Shown here piece after piece: positions 43,209-51,960 of a stretch of 64,000 nt of DNA. The notes under the pieces were generated by a model. That model did no database searches. It was not told the DNA's origin and was given only the letters and a program-made list of their open reading frames with translations. How positions within the stretch are numbered: position 1 is the first letter of the stretch; each line of letters starts with the position of its first letter. A program made the translations under genes and the position numbers. The stretch spans positions 44,393 to 108,392 of the forward strand of contig CAWJGC010000002.1 in assembly GCA_963842355.1 (NCBI GenBank), read 5' to 3'. This DNA is from JASHPR01 sp963842355. Lineage in GTDB: Bacteria; Actinomycetota; Actinomycetes; Streptosporangiales; Streptosporangiaceae.

Positions 43209-44747
43209 ATGCCCACTGCACGCCAGGCCGGCCGGCGGGGACGCCTGCCGGTCAAGCCGCCAGCCGAGCGGTTCGACATCCAGTACGTGTCCGCGTATCT
43301 GCCCGCGCCGCTGCCGGCCCCGGTGTACCCGGTCGACGTGTCCGGCGGCATCACCGACTGGGGAATGCTCGGCAACGGGCCCGACCCCGCCTGCACCAGC
43401 TACCCGAACGGGGTGGGCGACTGCACGTTCGCCGGACGCCAGCACTACCGGATGGCGAAGGCCGCGGCCGGGAGCGAGACCGAGCAGTGGGAGTCCTCCA
43501 ACGACCTGGTCGCTGAGTACCTGAAATATGACCACGGGCAGGACCAGGGGGCCCAGATTGCCGACCTGCTCCTGTACTGGTACAACGCGGGCACGATCCT
43601 GGCCTTCGCCCCGGTCGACCACACCAAGCCGGCCGAGGTCGACGCGGCCATGGCGGCGTTTCACGGTGCCTACGTCGGCGTGAACCTGACCGACGACGCC
43701 GACAGCCTGTTCGGGGAGCAGCAGCCGTGGACCACGGCGAGCGGCGAGCAGCCCGACCCAAACGACGGCCATTGTTTCGTCCCCGGGACGCGCATCCTGA
43801 CGGATGATCTCCAATGGGTCCCGATTGAGGCCCTCAGACTCGGCGACGGACTCGTTGGTTTCGACGAATCCGCTGGCGTTGGTCGGAATAATCGGCGCAA
43901 GTATAGGCGCGCTGTTGTTCAAGCTTCAGAGATGCTGAACCTGCCGTGCTACGAAGTTGAGTTTGATGATGGCTCGGTCGTTACTTGTTCTTACGATCAT
44001 CTCTGGCTCGTCAAGAACGGCAATCTGACGCTTTGGCAGCGCACCGATCGGATACAGCCGACTGTTACGCTTGTCAGCAAGCCACTTCGCACGTGGGAGA
44101 CAGACACCAGCCATGGGGCGGGCTACCTGGCTGGTGCCTTCGATGGCGAGGGCTGGTGCAGCCGCGAGAAGACCTGTACTGTCCATGGCGTCGGGTTCGC
44201 CCAGCGAGAGAACGAGATGCTGGAAGCCGTCACTACGGAGCTCAAGGAGCGTGGCTTCGCCTATCGCGACAACATTCACCACAAGCCTCAACCGGATTCG
44301 TTTACTAGAAGCGAAGACATCCACACGCTAGCCCTTGCGGGCAAACGCCCCGAGATTCTGCGATTCCTCGGCTCCATCCGCCCGGCGCGGCTTCTCCCGA
44401 AGTTTTCAGCCGACCGGCTCGGCTCCGTCTTCTACGACCCCTGGATGCCCGTCAGGCGGATTACTCCTGTCGGGGAACGGCCGGTTGTCGCTCTTGAAAC
44501 TTCCACCAGAACGTTTATAGCTGAAGGCTTCCTGAGCCATAACTGCATCGTCAAGGTGGCGGCGGACGGCAGCCAGTACGACACGTGGGTCACCTGGGGC
44601 GCGCTGCAGCGGTCCACGCTGGCCTGGACCGTGGCCTGCCTGGACGAGGCCTGGGTGATCATCACCCAGGAAGACGCGGACGCCGCCAGCCTCAACGTCG
44701 CGGCGCTGCGCGCCGACATCGACGCGCTGAAGGGCACGGGCGGATGA
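43209..44747 (+). CDS. Papain-fold-like protein interrupted by an intein
   Basis: A 512-residue precursor. The host protein, residues 1-188 joined to 446-512 (about 255 residues), looks like a papain-fold cysteine-peptidase relative. GVGDCTFAGRQHYRMA places a Cys at residue 72 at a helix start, and DGH|C IVKVAADGSQYDTWVTWG gives the His and following strands. The intein sits between His188 and Cys446. The rest of the host protein is unlike anything I can name and resembles small phage or secreted proteins. No signal peptide is evident. The surrounding genes are steroid catabolic, so the locus is probably a later insertion. The active-site reading is inference from motif placement. Confidence 0.75.
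   Translation: MPTARQAGRRGRLPVKPPAERFDIQYVSAYLPAPLPAPVYPVDVSGGITDWGMLGNGPDPACTSYPNGVGDCTFAGRQHYRMAKAAAGSETEQWESSNDLVAEYLKYDHGQDQGAQIADLLLYWYNAGTILAFAPVDHTKPAEVDAAMAAFHGAYVGVNLTDDADSLFGEQQPWTTASGEQPDPNDGHCFVPGTRILTDDLQWVPIEALRLGDGLVGFDESAGVGRNNRRKYRRAVVQASEMLNLPCYEVEFDDGSVVTCSYDHLWLVKNGNLTLWQRTDRIQPTVTLVSKPLRTWETDTSHGAGYLAGAFDGEGWCSREKTCTVHGVGFAQRENEMLEAVTTELKERGFAYRDNIHHKPQPDSFTRSEDIHTLALAGKRPEILRFLGSIRPARLLPKFSADRLGSVFYDPWMPVRRITPVGERPVVALETSTRTFIAEGFLSHNCIVKVAADGSQYDTWVTWGALQRSTLAWTVACLDEAWVIITQEDADAASLNVAALRADIDALKGTGG
43773..44543 (+). other. Intein with a LAGLIDADG-type endonuclease remnant
   Basis: A 257-residue intein. Block A CFVPGTRILTDDLQWVPIEA starts with the nucleophilic Cys1, and block B is VVTCSYDHLWLV with its conserved His. 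A single LAGLIDADG-like helix reads GYLAGAFDGEGW. Block F/G TRTFIAEGFLSHN ends in the terminal Asn before the +1 Cys. All splicing residues are present, so excision should work. Most intein endonucleases have two LAGLIDADG helices; only one is clear here, so the endonuclease may be decayed. The base composition is visibly less GC-rich than the host exteins, consistent with horizontal arrival. Confidence 0.93.
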
Positions 44748-44833
44748 CCTCCGGCGCCGCGCCGCGGGGCACTCGCGCCGCCGCGTGACACCGGCGCCGC
44801 GCGACCGGCGCCGGAACGCATCGTCGAGGCGGC

Positions 44834-46495
44834 TCAGCCGGCCCCGGCCAGGTCGAGGGCGGCGATGTAGCCGAAGGTCATCGCGGGGCCGATCGTCGCG
44901 CCCGCGCCGGCATAGCTGTGGCCCATCACGGCCGCGCTCGTGTTGCCGGCCGCGTACAGGCCGGGGATCGGGGTGCCGTCCTCGCGCAGCACCCGGGCCC
45001 GCTCGTCGGTCCGGAGCCCGCCCTTGGTGCCGAGGTCGCCGGGCACGATCTTGACGGCGTAGAACGGCGCCTGCGCCAGCGGGGCCAGGTTCGGGTTGGG
45101 CAGGCAGCGCGGGTCGCCGTAGTAGCGGTCGTAGGCGGAGCCGCCGCGGCCGAAGTCCTCGTCCCGGCCGGCCTCGGCGAACTCGTTGAACCTGGCCACG
45201 GTCTTGCCGAGCCCGGCCGGGTCCACGTCGACCTGCTCGGCCAGCCCGGCGATGGTCGGGGCCCGCCAGACCGCCCCGGCCCGGTACCAGCGGCGGGGCA
45301 GCGGCCGGCGCGGCGGCAGGCCGGCGAACACGTAGCGGTTGCGGTAGCGCTGGTCGATGATCAGCCAGGACGGGATGTGCGGGCAGTCGGCGCTATGGCC
45401 GTCGTACATCGCGTGCACCGCGTCGACGTACGGGGCCGACTCGTTCACGAAGCGCTGCCCGGCGCCGTTGACCAGGATGCAGCCGGGCAGGCTGCGTTCG
45501 GCGAGGCAGAAGTACGGCCCGCCGGACAGCGGTATGGACGGGCCCCACCAGGCGTCGTCCATGAGATCGAGCGCCGCCCCGGCGGCCGCGCCCGCGGTGA
45601 TCGCGTCGCCGGTGTTTCCGGCCGAGCCGGTCGTCCACTCGGTGCCGATCGGCTGGCGCTGGTAGCGCTGCCGCATCCGGGCGTTGCGCTCGAACCCGCC
45701 CGCGGCCAATATCACCCCACGGCCAGAACGGAGAGTGACGGGCTGGCCGTCCCGGGTCACCCGCACTCCCACGACCCGGCCATCCTCCAGGTACAGGTCC
45801 GTCAGGGGCGTGCCGAGCCACACCGGTACCTGCCGAGAGAGCAGGCCGGCCCGCAGCCCGGCCGCCAGGGCCTGGCCCATGCTGAGCGTGGCCTGCCCGA
45901 GCAGGCGCACCCGCGCCATCCGGCCGAACATCCTGGCGGTGGCGAGCACGGCCCGGGGGTGCCGCGGGCCGAGGCTCAGCCACCGGTAGTCGGCCTGCGT
46001 GATGACCACGCCCTTCGGCGCCGGCAGGTAGGGCGGGTTCAGGTGCGCCAGTTCGGCCCCGAGTACCCGCCCGTCCAGCGGTACCGGCTCCACGCTGCGC
46101 CCCCCGGATAGCCCGCCGGGTGCCTCGGGGTAGTAGTCGGCGTACCCCGGCACCCAGGCGAAGTCGACGGGGCAGGTCGCCCGCACGAACGCGAGCATGG
46201 CCGGCCCGTGTTCCAGGAGGGCCTGCCGCCGCGGGGCCGGAACGCAATCGCCCGCCACGAAGTCCAGGTACTGGCGGGCCTGCTCCGGGGTGTCCTTGAC
46301 CCCGGCCCGGCGCAGCGTCTCGTTGCCCGGCGCCCAGATCCCGCCGCCCGAGCGGGCCGTGGAGCCGCCGAACCGGTCGGTCTTCTCCAGGACCACGGTG
46401 CGCAGCCCGTGGTGCGCGGCGACAAGCGCGGCGGTCATCCCCGCCGCGCCGCTGCCCACCACGATGACGTCGAACTCATCGTCGCCCGCGGTCAT
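44834..46495 (-). CDS. kstD: 3-ketosteroid delta-1-dehydrogenase (KstD)
   Basis: A 553-residue flavoprotein. The FAD dinucleotide motif VIVVGSGAAGMTAALVAAHHG opens it. RFGGSTARSGGGIW, GYADYYPEAPGG, and GCILVNGAGQRFVNES are typical KstD segments, and APFYAVKIVPGDLGTKGGL carries the C-terminal catalytic Tyr and the conserved glycine loop. It dehydrogenates the steroid A ring, the step before ring opening. GGGAGGT five bases before ATG 46495 decides that start over an ATG seven codons upstream. A KstR operator 57 bp upstream puts it under the same repressor as the side-chain genes. Confidence 0.88.
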   Translation of the reverse strand: MTAGDDEFDVIVVGSGAAGMTAALVAAHHGLRTVVLEKTDRFGGSTARSGGGIWAPGNETLRRAGVKDTPEQARQYLDFVAGDCVPAPRRQALLEHGPAMLAFVRATCPVDFAWVPGYADYYPEAPGGLSGGRSVEPVPLDGRVLGAELAHLNPPYLPAPKGVVITQADYRWLSLGPRHPRAVLATARMFGRMARVRLLGQATLSMGQALAAGLRAGLLSRQVPVWLGTPLTDLYLEDGRVVGVRVTRDGQPVTLRSGRGVILAAGGFERNARMRQRYQRQPIGTEWTTGSAGNTGDAITAGAAAGAALDLMDDAWWGPSIPLSGGPYFCLAERSLPGCILVNGAGQRFVNESAPYVDAVHAMYDGHSADCPHIPSWLIIDQRYRNRYVFAGLPPRRPLPRRWYRAGAVWRAPTIAGLAEQVDVDPAGLGKTVARFNEFAEAGRDEDFGRGGSAYDRYYGDPRCLPNPNLAPLAQAPFYAVKIVPGDLGTKGGLRTDERARVLREDGTPIPGLYAAGNTSAAVMGHSYAGAGATIGPAMTFGYIAALDLAGAG

Positions 46496-46551
46496 CGCAC
46501 CTCCCGCCCGCCCCATCGCTCTCCGGAGGACTCATCTCCCGCCGCTCATAC

Positions 46552-46565
46552 TAGAACACGTTACA
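46552..46565. promoter_or_regulatory. KstR operator upstream of kstD
   Basis: TAGAACACGTTACA fits TnnAACnnGTTnnA at all defined positions and lies 57 bp upstream of the kstD start, in the short gap after the membrane protein gene. Confidence 0.7.
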
Positions 46566-46613
46566 GTTTTGGCCGAGGGGGCGATTCCCGGCGCCACCGC
46601 GAGCTCGACTCGG

Positions 46614-48278
46614 TCACGCGGCCCGCAGACGGCGCGCGCGCCGGGCGGCGTAAGCCCCCAGGCTGACCGCCAGGCCGCCGCCGATTACCACGGCGCGCAC
46701 CAGCGCGGCCGGACCCGATGCCCCGACCGCGCTGGACAGCAGGACAGTCATCGGCGCCACCGCGAGCACCGGCCCCCAGGCATACCAGAAGACGATCTTG
46801 ACCGCCGCGGTGTTCCCGAACGGGGTGTCGACCCCGGAGAACATGTCCGGCGCGAAATCCCCGCGGAAAACGTTGACGAGTGCCCCGCTGACCAGCACCG
46901 GAACGGTCACGGCCAGCAGGATGGGGAAGCGCGGATGACCCGTGGCCACCGACGCCGCGATGACCGGCAGGCCGGCGACCACGAGCAGGATGAGGCACGG
47001 CACGGCCGCGTGCCACCAGGCCAGTGACTCGAACCGGAAGGGCAGGTTCTCGGAGCGGCGGGTGTCCTCGGCGTCCAGCCTGGCTCCCTCGCACAGCCAG
47101 GCCGCGGCGAGGTAGCCGAGGGCGAGCGCGCAGGCGACCGGCACCAGCGACGATTGCCTCCCCAGGCCGGCCACGGCGAGGAGGCCCACCGCCAGCAGGG
47201 CCAGCGCCGCCGCGCCTGCCAGCCGCGACGGCGTCCTGGCCAGCGCGAGCAGGTCACGCCAGAGCAACACCAGTTCCCTTCGCCGCGGCGGGCGGAGCCG
47301 GAACCGGGCTCGCCGCGGCGTGGCGGCGCGACCGTAGGCCTGGGCGACACCGCGGGTATCCATGTTCAGCGCCGCCGCCGACATCGCGCCGAGCGTCCTG
47401 GCCCGGGCCCGCAGCGCCGCGCCCGGCACCGCAGCGGCGAGGCGGTGCGCGCTGCCCAGGGCCGCCAATGCCGTGGCACCGAGCATCGCGGTCGCGACCG
47501 GCCACAGCGGCGCGGCGCCGCCCGCCTGGGCGATCACGCCTTGAGCGGCCCATCCCCACGGCCCGGACCACAGTGCGATGGCGGAAAGGGCACCGGGCGG
47601 CTGGCCGAGCATCGCCCATGCCGCCAGCCCGCCGAACGCCACGGCCAGAGCCAGCGCGATCGGAGTCGCCCGCCGCAGCCAGCGCCAGCTCGCCTGATAT
47701 CGCTCGATCAGGCCGGCCGAGCCGGCGCCGAAGGCGAACAGCAGGGCCGTCGACGCCATCGAGGTTCCGGTCAGCCGCAGCACGCTGCCCGCGCCGCCGC
47801 CGCCGAGCCCCAGTCCGATCAGGGCGGCGGCCGGCACGATGCCCACGGCCGCACCCACTCCGGTCGTGAGCGCCGCGGACATCCGGAACCTCGGCCTGAG
47901 CAGCCGCCCACGGTCGACCGGGGTGCCGAGCAGCCAGTCCACGGTGACCTGCGGCAGGGTGACCGGTCCGCGCCACAGCGCGTCGCGCACCAGCGCGAGG
48001 AGCGCCAGGAGCGTCAGCGCGGTCAGCGCGCCCGGAGCCGCGTGCAGCACGTGCACGGTCTGCGCGGTGGGCGGCGGCGGTCGCCGCAGCGTGCGGAAGG
48101 CGGCGGCGATCTGCGAGTGGCCGTAAAGCGCCGTGGCCAGCACGACCAGGTAGGCCCAGTAGGCGACGCTGGCTGCCCGCTTCTTCGCCTGCCCCCGGCC
48201 GCGGCGCAGTTCCCGCAGCAGCGAGATCGTCGGCTCGGTGCTGTCCGGCACGGCGATGGCCCCGCGGGTGACCGTCAT
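46614..48278 (-). CDS. Polytopic membrane protein, partner of an ABC ATPase
   Basis: A 554-residue membrane protein with about 12 hydrophobic segments, in two halves separated by a basic cytoplasmic stretch (ATPRRARFRLRPPRRRELVLL). The first segment is VAYWAYLVVLATALYGHS. It resembles the large actinobacterial permeases of unknown substrate (DUF6297-like) that pair with a single ATPase. The start overlaps the upstream ATPase stop by 4 bp. Together they probably form an exporter. No substrate clue is visible, and no link to the steroid genes beyond proximity. Confidence 0.65.
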   Translation of the reverse strand: MTVTRGAIAVPDSTEPTISLLRELRRGRGQAKKRAASVAYWAYLVVLATALYGHSQIAAAFRTLRRPPPPTAQTVHVLHAAPGALTALTLLALLALVRDALWRGPVTLPQVTVDWLLGTPVDRGRLLRPRFRMSAALTTGVGAAVGIVPAAALIGLGLGGGGAGSVLRLTGTSMASTALLFAFGAGSAGLIERYQASWRWLRRATPIALALAVAFGGLAAWAMLGQPPGALSAIALWSGPWGWAAQGVIAQAGGAAPLWPVATAMLGATALAALGSAHRLAAAVPGAALRARARTLGAMSAAALNMDTRGVAQAYGRAATPRRARFRLRPPRRRELVLLWRDLLALARTPSRLAGAAALALLAVGLLAVAGLGRQSSLVPVACALALGYLAAAWLCEGARLDAEDTRRSENLPFRFESLAWWHAAVPCLILLVVAGLPVIAASVATGHPRFPILLAVTVPVLVSGALVNVFRGDFAPDMFSGVDTPFGNTAAVKIVFWYAWGPVLAVAPMTVLLSSAVGASGPAALVRAVVIGGGLAVSLGAYAARRARRLRAA

Positions 48279-48967
48279 CTGATCACCGCCAGCGCCACCT
48301 CCGGCGTTCCCCGCGCGATGACCGCGCCGTCACTGAGCACGAGGACATGATCGGCGACCGCCGCCGCCAGCTCGGTGTGGTGGGTGGCCATCAGCACCGC
48401 GGTCCCGGCGTCCTTCTCCATGCGCAGCAGGCCGGCCAGCCAGTGACGGGCCGCAGGGTCCAGGCGCTGCTCCGGCTCGTCGAGGATCATCAGCCGACGC
48501 GGCCGGACGAGCACCACGGCCAGGTGCAGGGCCTGCGTTTGCCCGCTGGACAGCGAGCCGGGCAGCGCGGTGGCGTGATCGTCCAGGCGGCATTCCCGAA
48601 GAGCCCGGTCGACCAACGTATCGCTGTCGCGGCCGGCCCCGTGCGCGACGGCGACAAGCTGCAGGTGCTCGCGGACGGTGAGGTCCGGGTAGGCACTCAC
48701 CATGTCGCCGACGACGGCGATCTCGGTGCGGGCCACAAGATCGTCCTGAGCCAGCGCCCGGCCGGCGTAGCTCACCTGGCCCGTGGTCGCCGCGTCGCGG
48801 CCGGCCGCGATGCGCAGCATGGTCGACTTGCCTGATCCGTTCGCGCCCATGACGGCGACGCACTGTCCGGCCGCCAGCGCGAGGTCAACGGGGCACAGCG
48901 CCAGGCGCTCGCCATAGCTGCGGCTGACCCCGGTCAGGGTCAGCAGGGACGGCGGATCGGCGGGCAC
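48275..48967 (-). CDS. ABC transporter ATP-binding protein
   Basis: A 230-residue ATPase. Walker A is GANGSGKSTMLR near residue 40, the signature LPGSLSSGQTQALHLAVVL, Walker B RRLMILDEPEQRLDP and the switch His in VLMATHHTELAAAV. The signature LSSGQ deviates slightly from LSGGQ. The stop overlaps the start of the membrane partner by 4 bp. Its 5' end overlaps the tail of a dapA remnant, so the pair may have been placed here by a rearrangement. Confidence 0.9.
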   Translation of the reverse strand: MPADPPSLLTLTGVSRSYGERLALCPVDLALAAGQCVAVMGANGSGKSTMLRIAAGRDAATTGQVSYAGRALAQDDLVARTEIAVVGDMVSAYPDLTVREHLQLVAVAHGAGRDSDTLVDRALRECRLDDHATALPGSLSSGQTQALHLAVVLVRPRRLMILDEPEQRLDPAARHWLAGLLRMEKDAGTAVLMATHHTELAAAVADHVLVLSDGAVIARGTPEVALAVIR

Positions 48968-49380
48968 GTTCCGAGTTCACCACACTGGAGGTCGTGGTCT
49001 GCCGCTGCACGCTGGCGGCTACGTCCGCTGCCTGGCGCAGGGCGGCCCGGGCCGCCGCCTCGCTGGCCGGGAGCAGCGGTAGCCGCACCGCCGGGCTGGG
49101 AATCCGGCCCTGCGCGTGCAGTGCCGCCTTGATCACAACCGGGTTCGGCTCGGCGAACAGGGCCGCGGACAGCCCGGAGAGCCGGTGCCCGAGCGCGCGG
49201 GCCCGGGCGGCCTCGCCCGTGCGCCACGCGGCGACCAGGTCGGCGAACAAGCGGGTGCACAGGTGCGCCGAGGCCTGGATCGCTCCGGCCGCGCCGAGCG
49301 CGAGCAGCGGGGAGGCGAACAGGTCGTCGCCGGCCAGCACGCGAGCGCCCGGGCCGAGGCGCGCGTGTTGTCAGCGAGTA
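48960..49380 (-). pseudogene. Remnant of a DapA-family lyase (C-terminal half)
   Basis: From about 49340 the frame reads VLAGDDLFASPLLALGAAGA, then a helical stretch and FAEPNPVVIKAALHAQGRI with VRLPLLPAS, the typical C-terminal third of dihydrodipicolinate synthase/N-acetylneuraminate lyase proteins. The catalytic Lys and Tyr and all the N-terminal half are missing, and the frame runs on into the ABC ATPase gene. It is a decayed fragment. The flank 49431-49656 contains nothing identifiable. Confidence 0.6.
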
Positions 49381-49656
49381 GTCGTCGGCGCGGTACAGAT
49401 CGACCATTCTGGCTTTCAGGTCCTCGTACCCGGGATCTGTAATGAGTCACATCACCCGTACCACGGCGAAGGCCAGGGCCAGGATCAACAGCGCGTCCAG
49501 GGTGCCGCCGCGCCGCCGTCAGCTCCTGCGGCCGGATTCATCTAGGCCACCGGACGTGGTGCGTGCGCTGCATGCCTCCTCCCGGGAATCCGGCTTCTGA
49601 GACGTAAGTGGCGGGTGTGCTCGGGAGCTGCGGACCTGAAGCTCTCATTGCTTCGC

Positions 49657-49827
49657 TCAGGAGTGCCGTCCGAAGATCCGCAGGTGGTTGCCGACGCCTG
49701 CGATAAGGATTCCGATGATGAGGCCGCTGATCCATTCCGGCTTGGTCATGACGCCTGTGGCTCCGAGGATCACGTGGACGACGGCGACCAGGATGCCCAT
49801 GACGATTGCGACGATGGGGAGTTTCAT
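49657..49827 (-). CDS. Small two-helix membrane protein
   Basis: A 56-residue protein (MKLPIVAIVMGILVAVVHVI start) with two membrane helices separated by a short loop containing TKPEWISG; the second helix is GLIIGILIAGVGNHLRIF. GAGGAG precedes the ATG, which overlaps the stop of the F420-type reductase gene by 4 bp. It is the third gene of a TetR-reductase operon. The function is unknown; it could be a membrane partner of the reductase. Confidence 0.65.
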   Translation of the reverse strand: MKLPIVAIVMGILVAVVHVILGATGVMTKPEWISGLIIGILIAGVGNHLRIFGRHS

Positions 49828-50513
49828 GCTGTCTCCTCGGCTACGCGGGCTTCGGCCGGGTCTTGGCCTGCCCGGCTGTCAGGCGTGACGGTGATCTGGA
49901 AAACGGGATGGTCGATGGCGGCGCGTTCGAACTCGCCCGGTGCGGCGCCGGGCGGGACGCCCAGTGTCTGCCGGAGGACGAATCCGGCCAGGGGCCGCGC
50001 CAGCCGAGGGCCGAGGACATCGCGCAGGACGCGCCCGGCCTCGTCCTGCGGCAGTTGCGTGGCCGTGAAGCTGAAGCGGTTCCTGCCTCGTGCCAAGGTC
50101 CCTTTGCCAGCCGCCCGGAGGTTGCGTACCCAGTTGGCGCCGGAGTCGTGAGTGGCTACCAGCCAGCGACGGCCGTCGCGCTCGAAGACGTCTACCGGAT
50201 TGGTCCGGGCTACTCCGGTCTTCCGGCCGCGGACGGTGAGCATCATCATCGGGCCGAGATGCACGCCGTGCCGGATCATCAGCCGGATCAGCTTTGTCAC
50301 CATCGTGAGGACGGCCGTCTCCATGTGACTGTGCTGATGCCGGTCGGCCGCTTGAACATGCGCCCCGGAAGCCCCGTCATGGGAGTGCCGAGTGCCCTGG
50401 GGGGAGGGCCGGGTGTGCGCGGCCTTCAGGACGCGGTAGACGACCGCCAGCAGCGCGGCGGCCAGCACGGCGATAACCGCCACCACGATCGCCGTGACAA
50501 CGAGGTACATCAT
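49824..50513 (-). CDS. F420H2-dependent quinone reductase/nitroreductase family protein, membrane-anchored
   Basis: A 229-residue protein. One N-terminal transmembrane helix (LVVTAIVVAVIAVLAAALLA) is followed by a His/Gln-rich linker. The Ddn-like split-barrel domain includes MMMLTVRGRKTGVARTNPVD, then RWLVATHDSGANWVRNLRAAG, which matches the F420-binding core of the family. It should reduce quinones or nitro/aldehyde compounds with deazaflavin F420. The membrane anchor is not usual in the family. The ATG overlaps the TetR stop by 4 bp, so the upstream regulator probably senses the substrate. Confidence 0.82.
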   Translation of the reverse strand: MMYLVVTAIVVAVIAVLAAALLAVVYRVLKAAHTRPSPQGTRHSHDGASGAHVQAADRHQHSHMETAVLTMVTKLIRLMIRHGVHLGPMMMLTVRGRKTGVARTNPVDVFERDGRRWLVATHDSGANWVRNLRAAGKGTLARGRNRFSFTATQLPQDEAGRVLRDVLGPRLARPLAGFVLRQTLGVPPGAAPGEFERAAIDHPVFQITVTPDSRAGQDPAEARVAEETA

Positions 50514-51151
50514 TCCCTGCCCTTCTGTGGGGTGATCGCGCGGACAAGGAGGTCGATCTCCTTGTCGCGGACCTTCGGCGGCCCGCTTGTCCCGCGGAGA
50601 TAGTTCTGGAACGCCTCGTCATGGCAGAGGCTGACGATGACGGCGGCGGCGGCGCGGCAGTCCGCGCCCTGGCGCACCCGGCCGAGGTCGCGCTCGGCGC
50701 GCAGGTATCGCTCGAGGATCCGCGCGGGATCGCTGGCGAGGTCAGTGGCGGCCATCTCCTGCCGCAGCGCCTTGAGCAGCGCGCTGTCTGAGAACGCCGC
50801 GGCGAAGGCGGGCACGAGCTGGTCGAGCACGGCCGCCGCCTGGCGCACGAAGTACCGGAGGTTTCCCGCGACGGTGTAGCGGCCGGCCCGCACCGGCAGG
50901 CCCGCCACCGCCCCCATGAGGTCTGAAGCGTGATACATGATCGACTTCGCGACGAGCTGCACGTGGCTGTCGAAATAGTTGTAGAGCGTGCCCGCGGAGA
51001 CGCCTGCCTCCTCGGCGATGGCCCGCGTGGACGCAGCGGCGAGCCCCTGGTCCGCCATGACCCGGCGCGCGGCCTCCATGACGTGCCTGCGGACCGCGGC
51101 CGCGTCGCCGTCGGTGACCTCCAGTACCTCGGCGGGAAGCTGTCTCGGCAT
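50510..51151 (-). CDS. TetR-family regulator of the F420-reductase operon
   Basis: A 213-residue TetR protein. The helix-turn-helix is STRAIAEEAGVSAGTLYNYF near residues 42-61; the rest is an all-helical ligand domain with no recognisable specificity. AGGAGGTGACG just before ATG 51151 fixes the start; a longer frame to 51202 would overlap the operator-like region. It is the first gene of the operon with the reductase and small membrane protein and faces the acetoacetate-decarboxylase-like remnant. It likely represses its own operon through the symmetric sites upstream. Confidence 0.85.
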   Translation of the reverse strand: MPRQLPAEVLEVTDGDAAAVRRHVMEAARRVMADQGLAAASTRAIAEEAGVSAGTLYNYFDSHVQLVAKSIMYHASDLMGAVAGLPVRAGRYTVAGNLRYFVRQAAAVLDQLVPAFAAAFSDSALLKALRQEMAATDLASDPARILERYLRAERDLGRVRQGADCRAAAAVIVSLCHDEAFQNYLRGTSGPPKVRDKEIDLLVRAITPQKGRE

Positions 51152-51164
51152 CGTCACCTCCTTG

Positions 51165-51251
51165 ATTCTGATCATATGTTCAGTAAAAATCATACTGAGC
51201 AAGCATGATTAGTCAAATCGTCTTGACATATTATGGACGGTCGATCAGAAT
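51165..51251. promoter_or_regulatory. Symmetric operator candidates and promoter in the TetR divergent region
   Basis: Two levels of symmetry are present. ATTCTGATC (51165-51173) and GATCAGAAT (51243-51251) are perfect 9-bp inverted partners flanking the region. TCAGTA and TACTGA form a 6-bp inverted pair at 51180-51198. A TTGACA at 51223-51228 could be a -35 element for the rightward gene, with the right-hand 9-mer overlapping the -10 position. These are the likely TetR sites. Confidence 0.5.
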
Positions 51252-51306
51252 AGCCGTGTTATGAGCAGTCGTTCACAACGAAGGGGTTGTGCCTTGGAGG
51301 ACATCC

Positions 51307-51721
51307 ATGGTGGTTGACACTCAGCCGGATGCGGCGACCGCCTGCGCGGTGCTGCCCGACAGCTTCGGGCCCGGCCCGCTGCCTGCCGTGATCCAGATCC
51401 CTGGCAACTACGCGATCACCCTTCGGTACCGAACGGACGAGCAGGCACTGCAGGCCCTGCTGCCACCCGGCCTTACCGTCGCCGAACCGGTCGTCTCGTT
51501 CCGCTGCCGCCGTGCCGAGGGGATCGACTGGGCCGACGGCACGTCACACTTCGCCGGCGCGGCCGCCACCGTCGACGTAGCCGGTGCGGACGGGACGACG
51601 CTGCGCGGCATGCACTTCCTCATCGGCTGGGAGGACGACGCGATGGCGGTGATCCTCGGCCGCGGCCAGCCCCTGGCCGGCGCAGGCCGGCACCGCGGAC
51701 ACCCAGGCCGGGGAGGACTGA
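51307..51721 (+). pseudogene. Truncated acetoacetate-decarboxylase-like gene
   Basis: From ATG 51307, with GGAGG six bases upstream, about 115 residues match the N-terminal part of acetoacetate-decarboxylase-fold proteins: AVIQIPGNYAITLRYRTDEQ, ALLPPGLTV, GMHFLIGWEDDAMAVILGR. The similarity then stops, and the remaining bases look like the end of a protein in another frame finishing in AGED and a TGA that overlaps the next ATG. An internal deletion that removed the catalytic part, including the Schiff-base Lys, is the simplest explanation. Confidence 0.6.
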
Positions 51722-51960
51722 TGGCACTTCGAGGGCGCGGGCGCACCCTGCTGTTCATCCTGCTCGGCGTGGCAGCGATGGCAGTTCACCTGGCGCTGGG
51801 TACCTGGGCCGTGCTGGCGGCTTCGCGGTGGGCCGGCCCGGCCGCGATCGGCCTGGCCGTCGCGGTCGTCCTCGCGCTGCACCTGGCGGGCCTGCGCAGG
51901 CTCCGCGCCCGGCGCGCCTCAGAACATCAGCACGGTGACGCTCATCGGGATGGCGGGTGA
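51721..51960 (+). CDS. Small two-helix membrane protein
   Basis: A 79-residue protein starting at ATG 51721 with GGGGAGG upstream. Two hydrophobic helices (LLFILLGVAAMAVHLALGTW and AAIGLAVAVVLALHLAGL) are followed by an Arg-rich and His-containing tail. It is in frame with the truncated decarboxylase but has its own ribosome-binding site. Its stop overlaps the next GTG by 4 bp. No function is recognised. Confidence 0.5.
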   Translation: MALRGRGRTLLFILLGVAAMAVHLALGTWAVLAASRWAGPAAIGLAVAVVLALHLAGLRRLRARRASEHQHGDAHRDGG

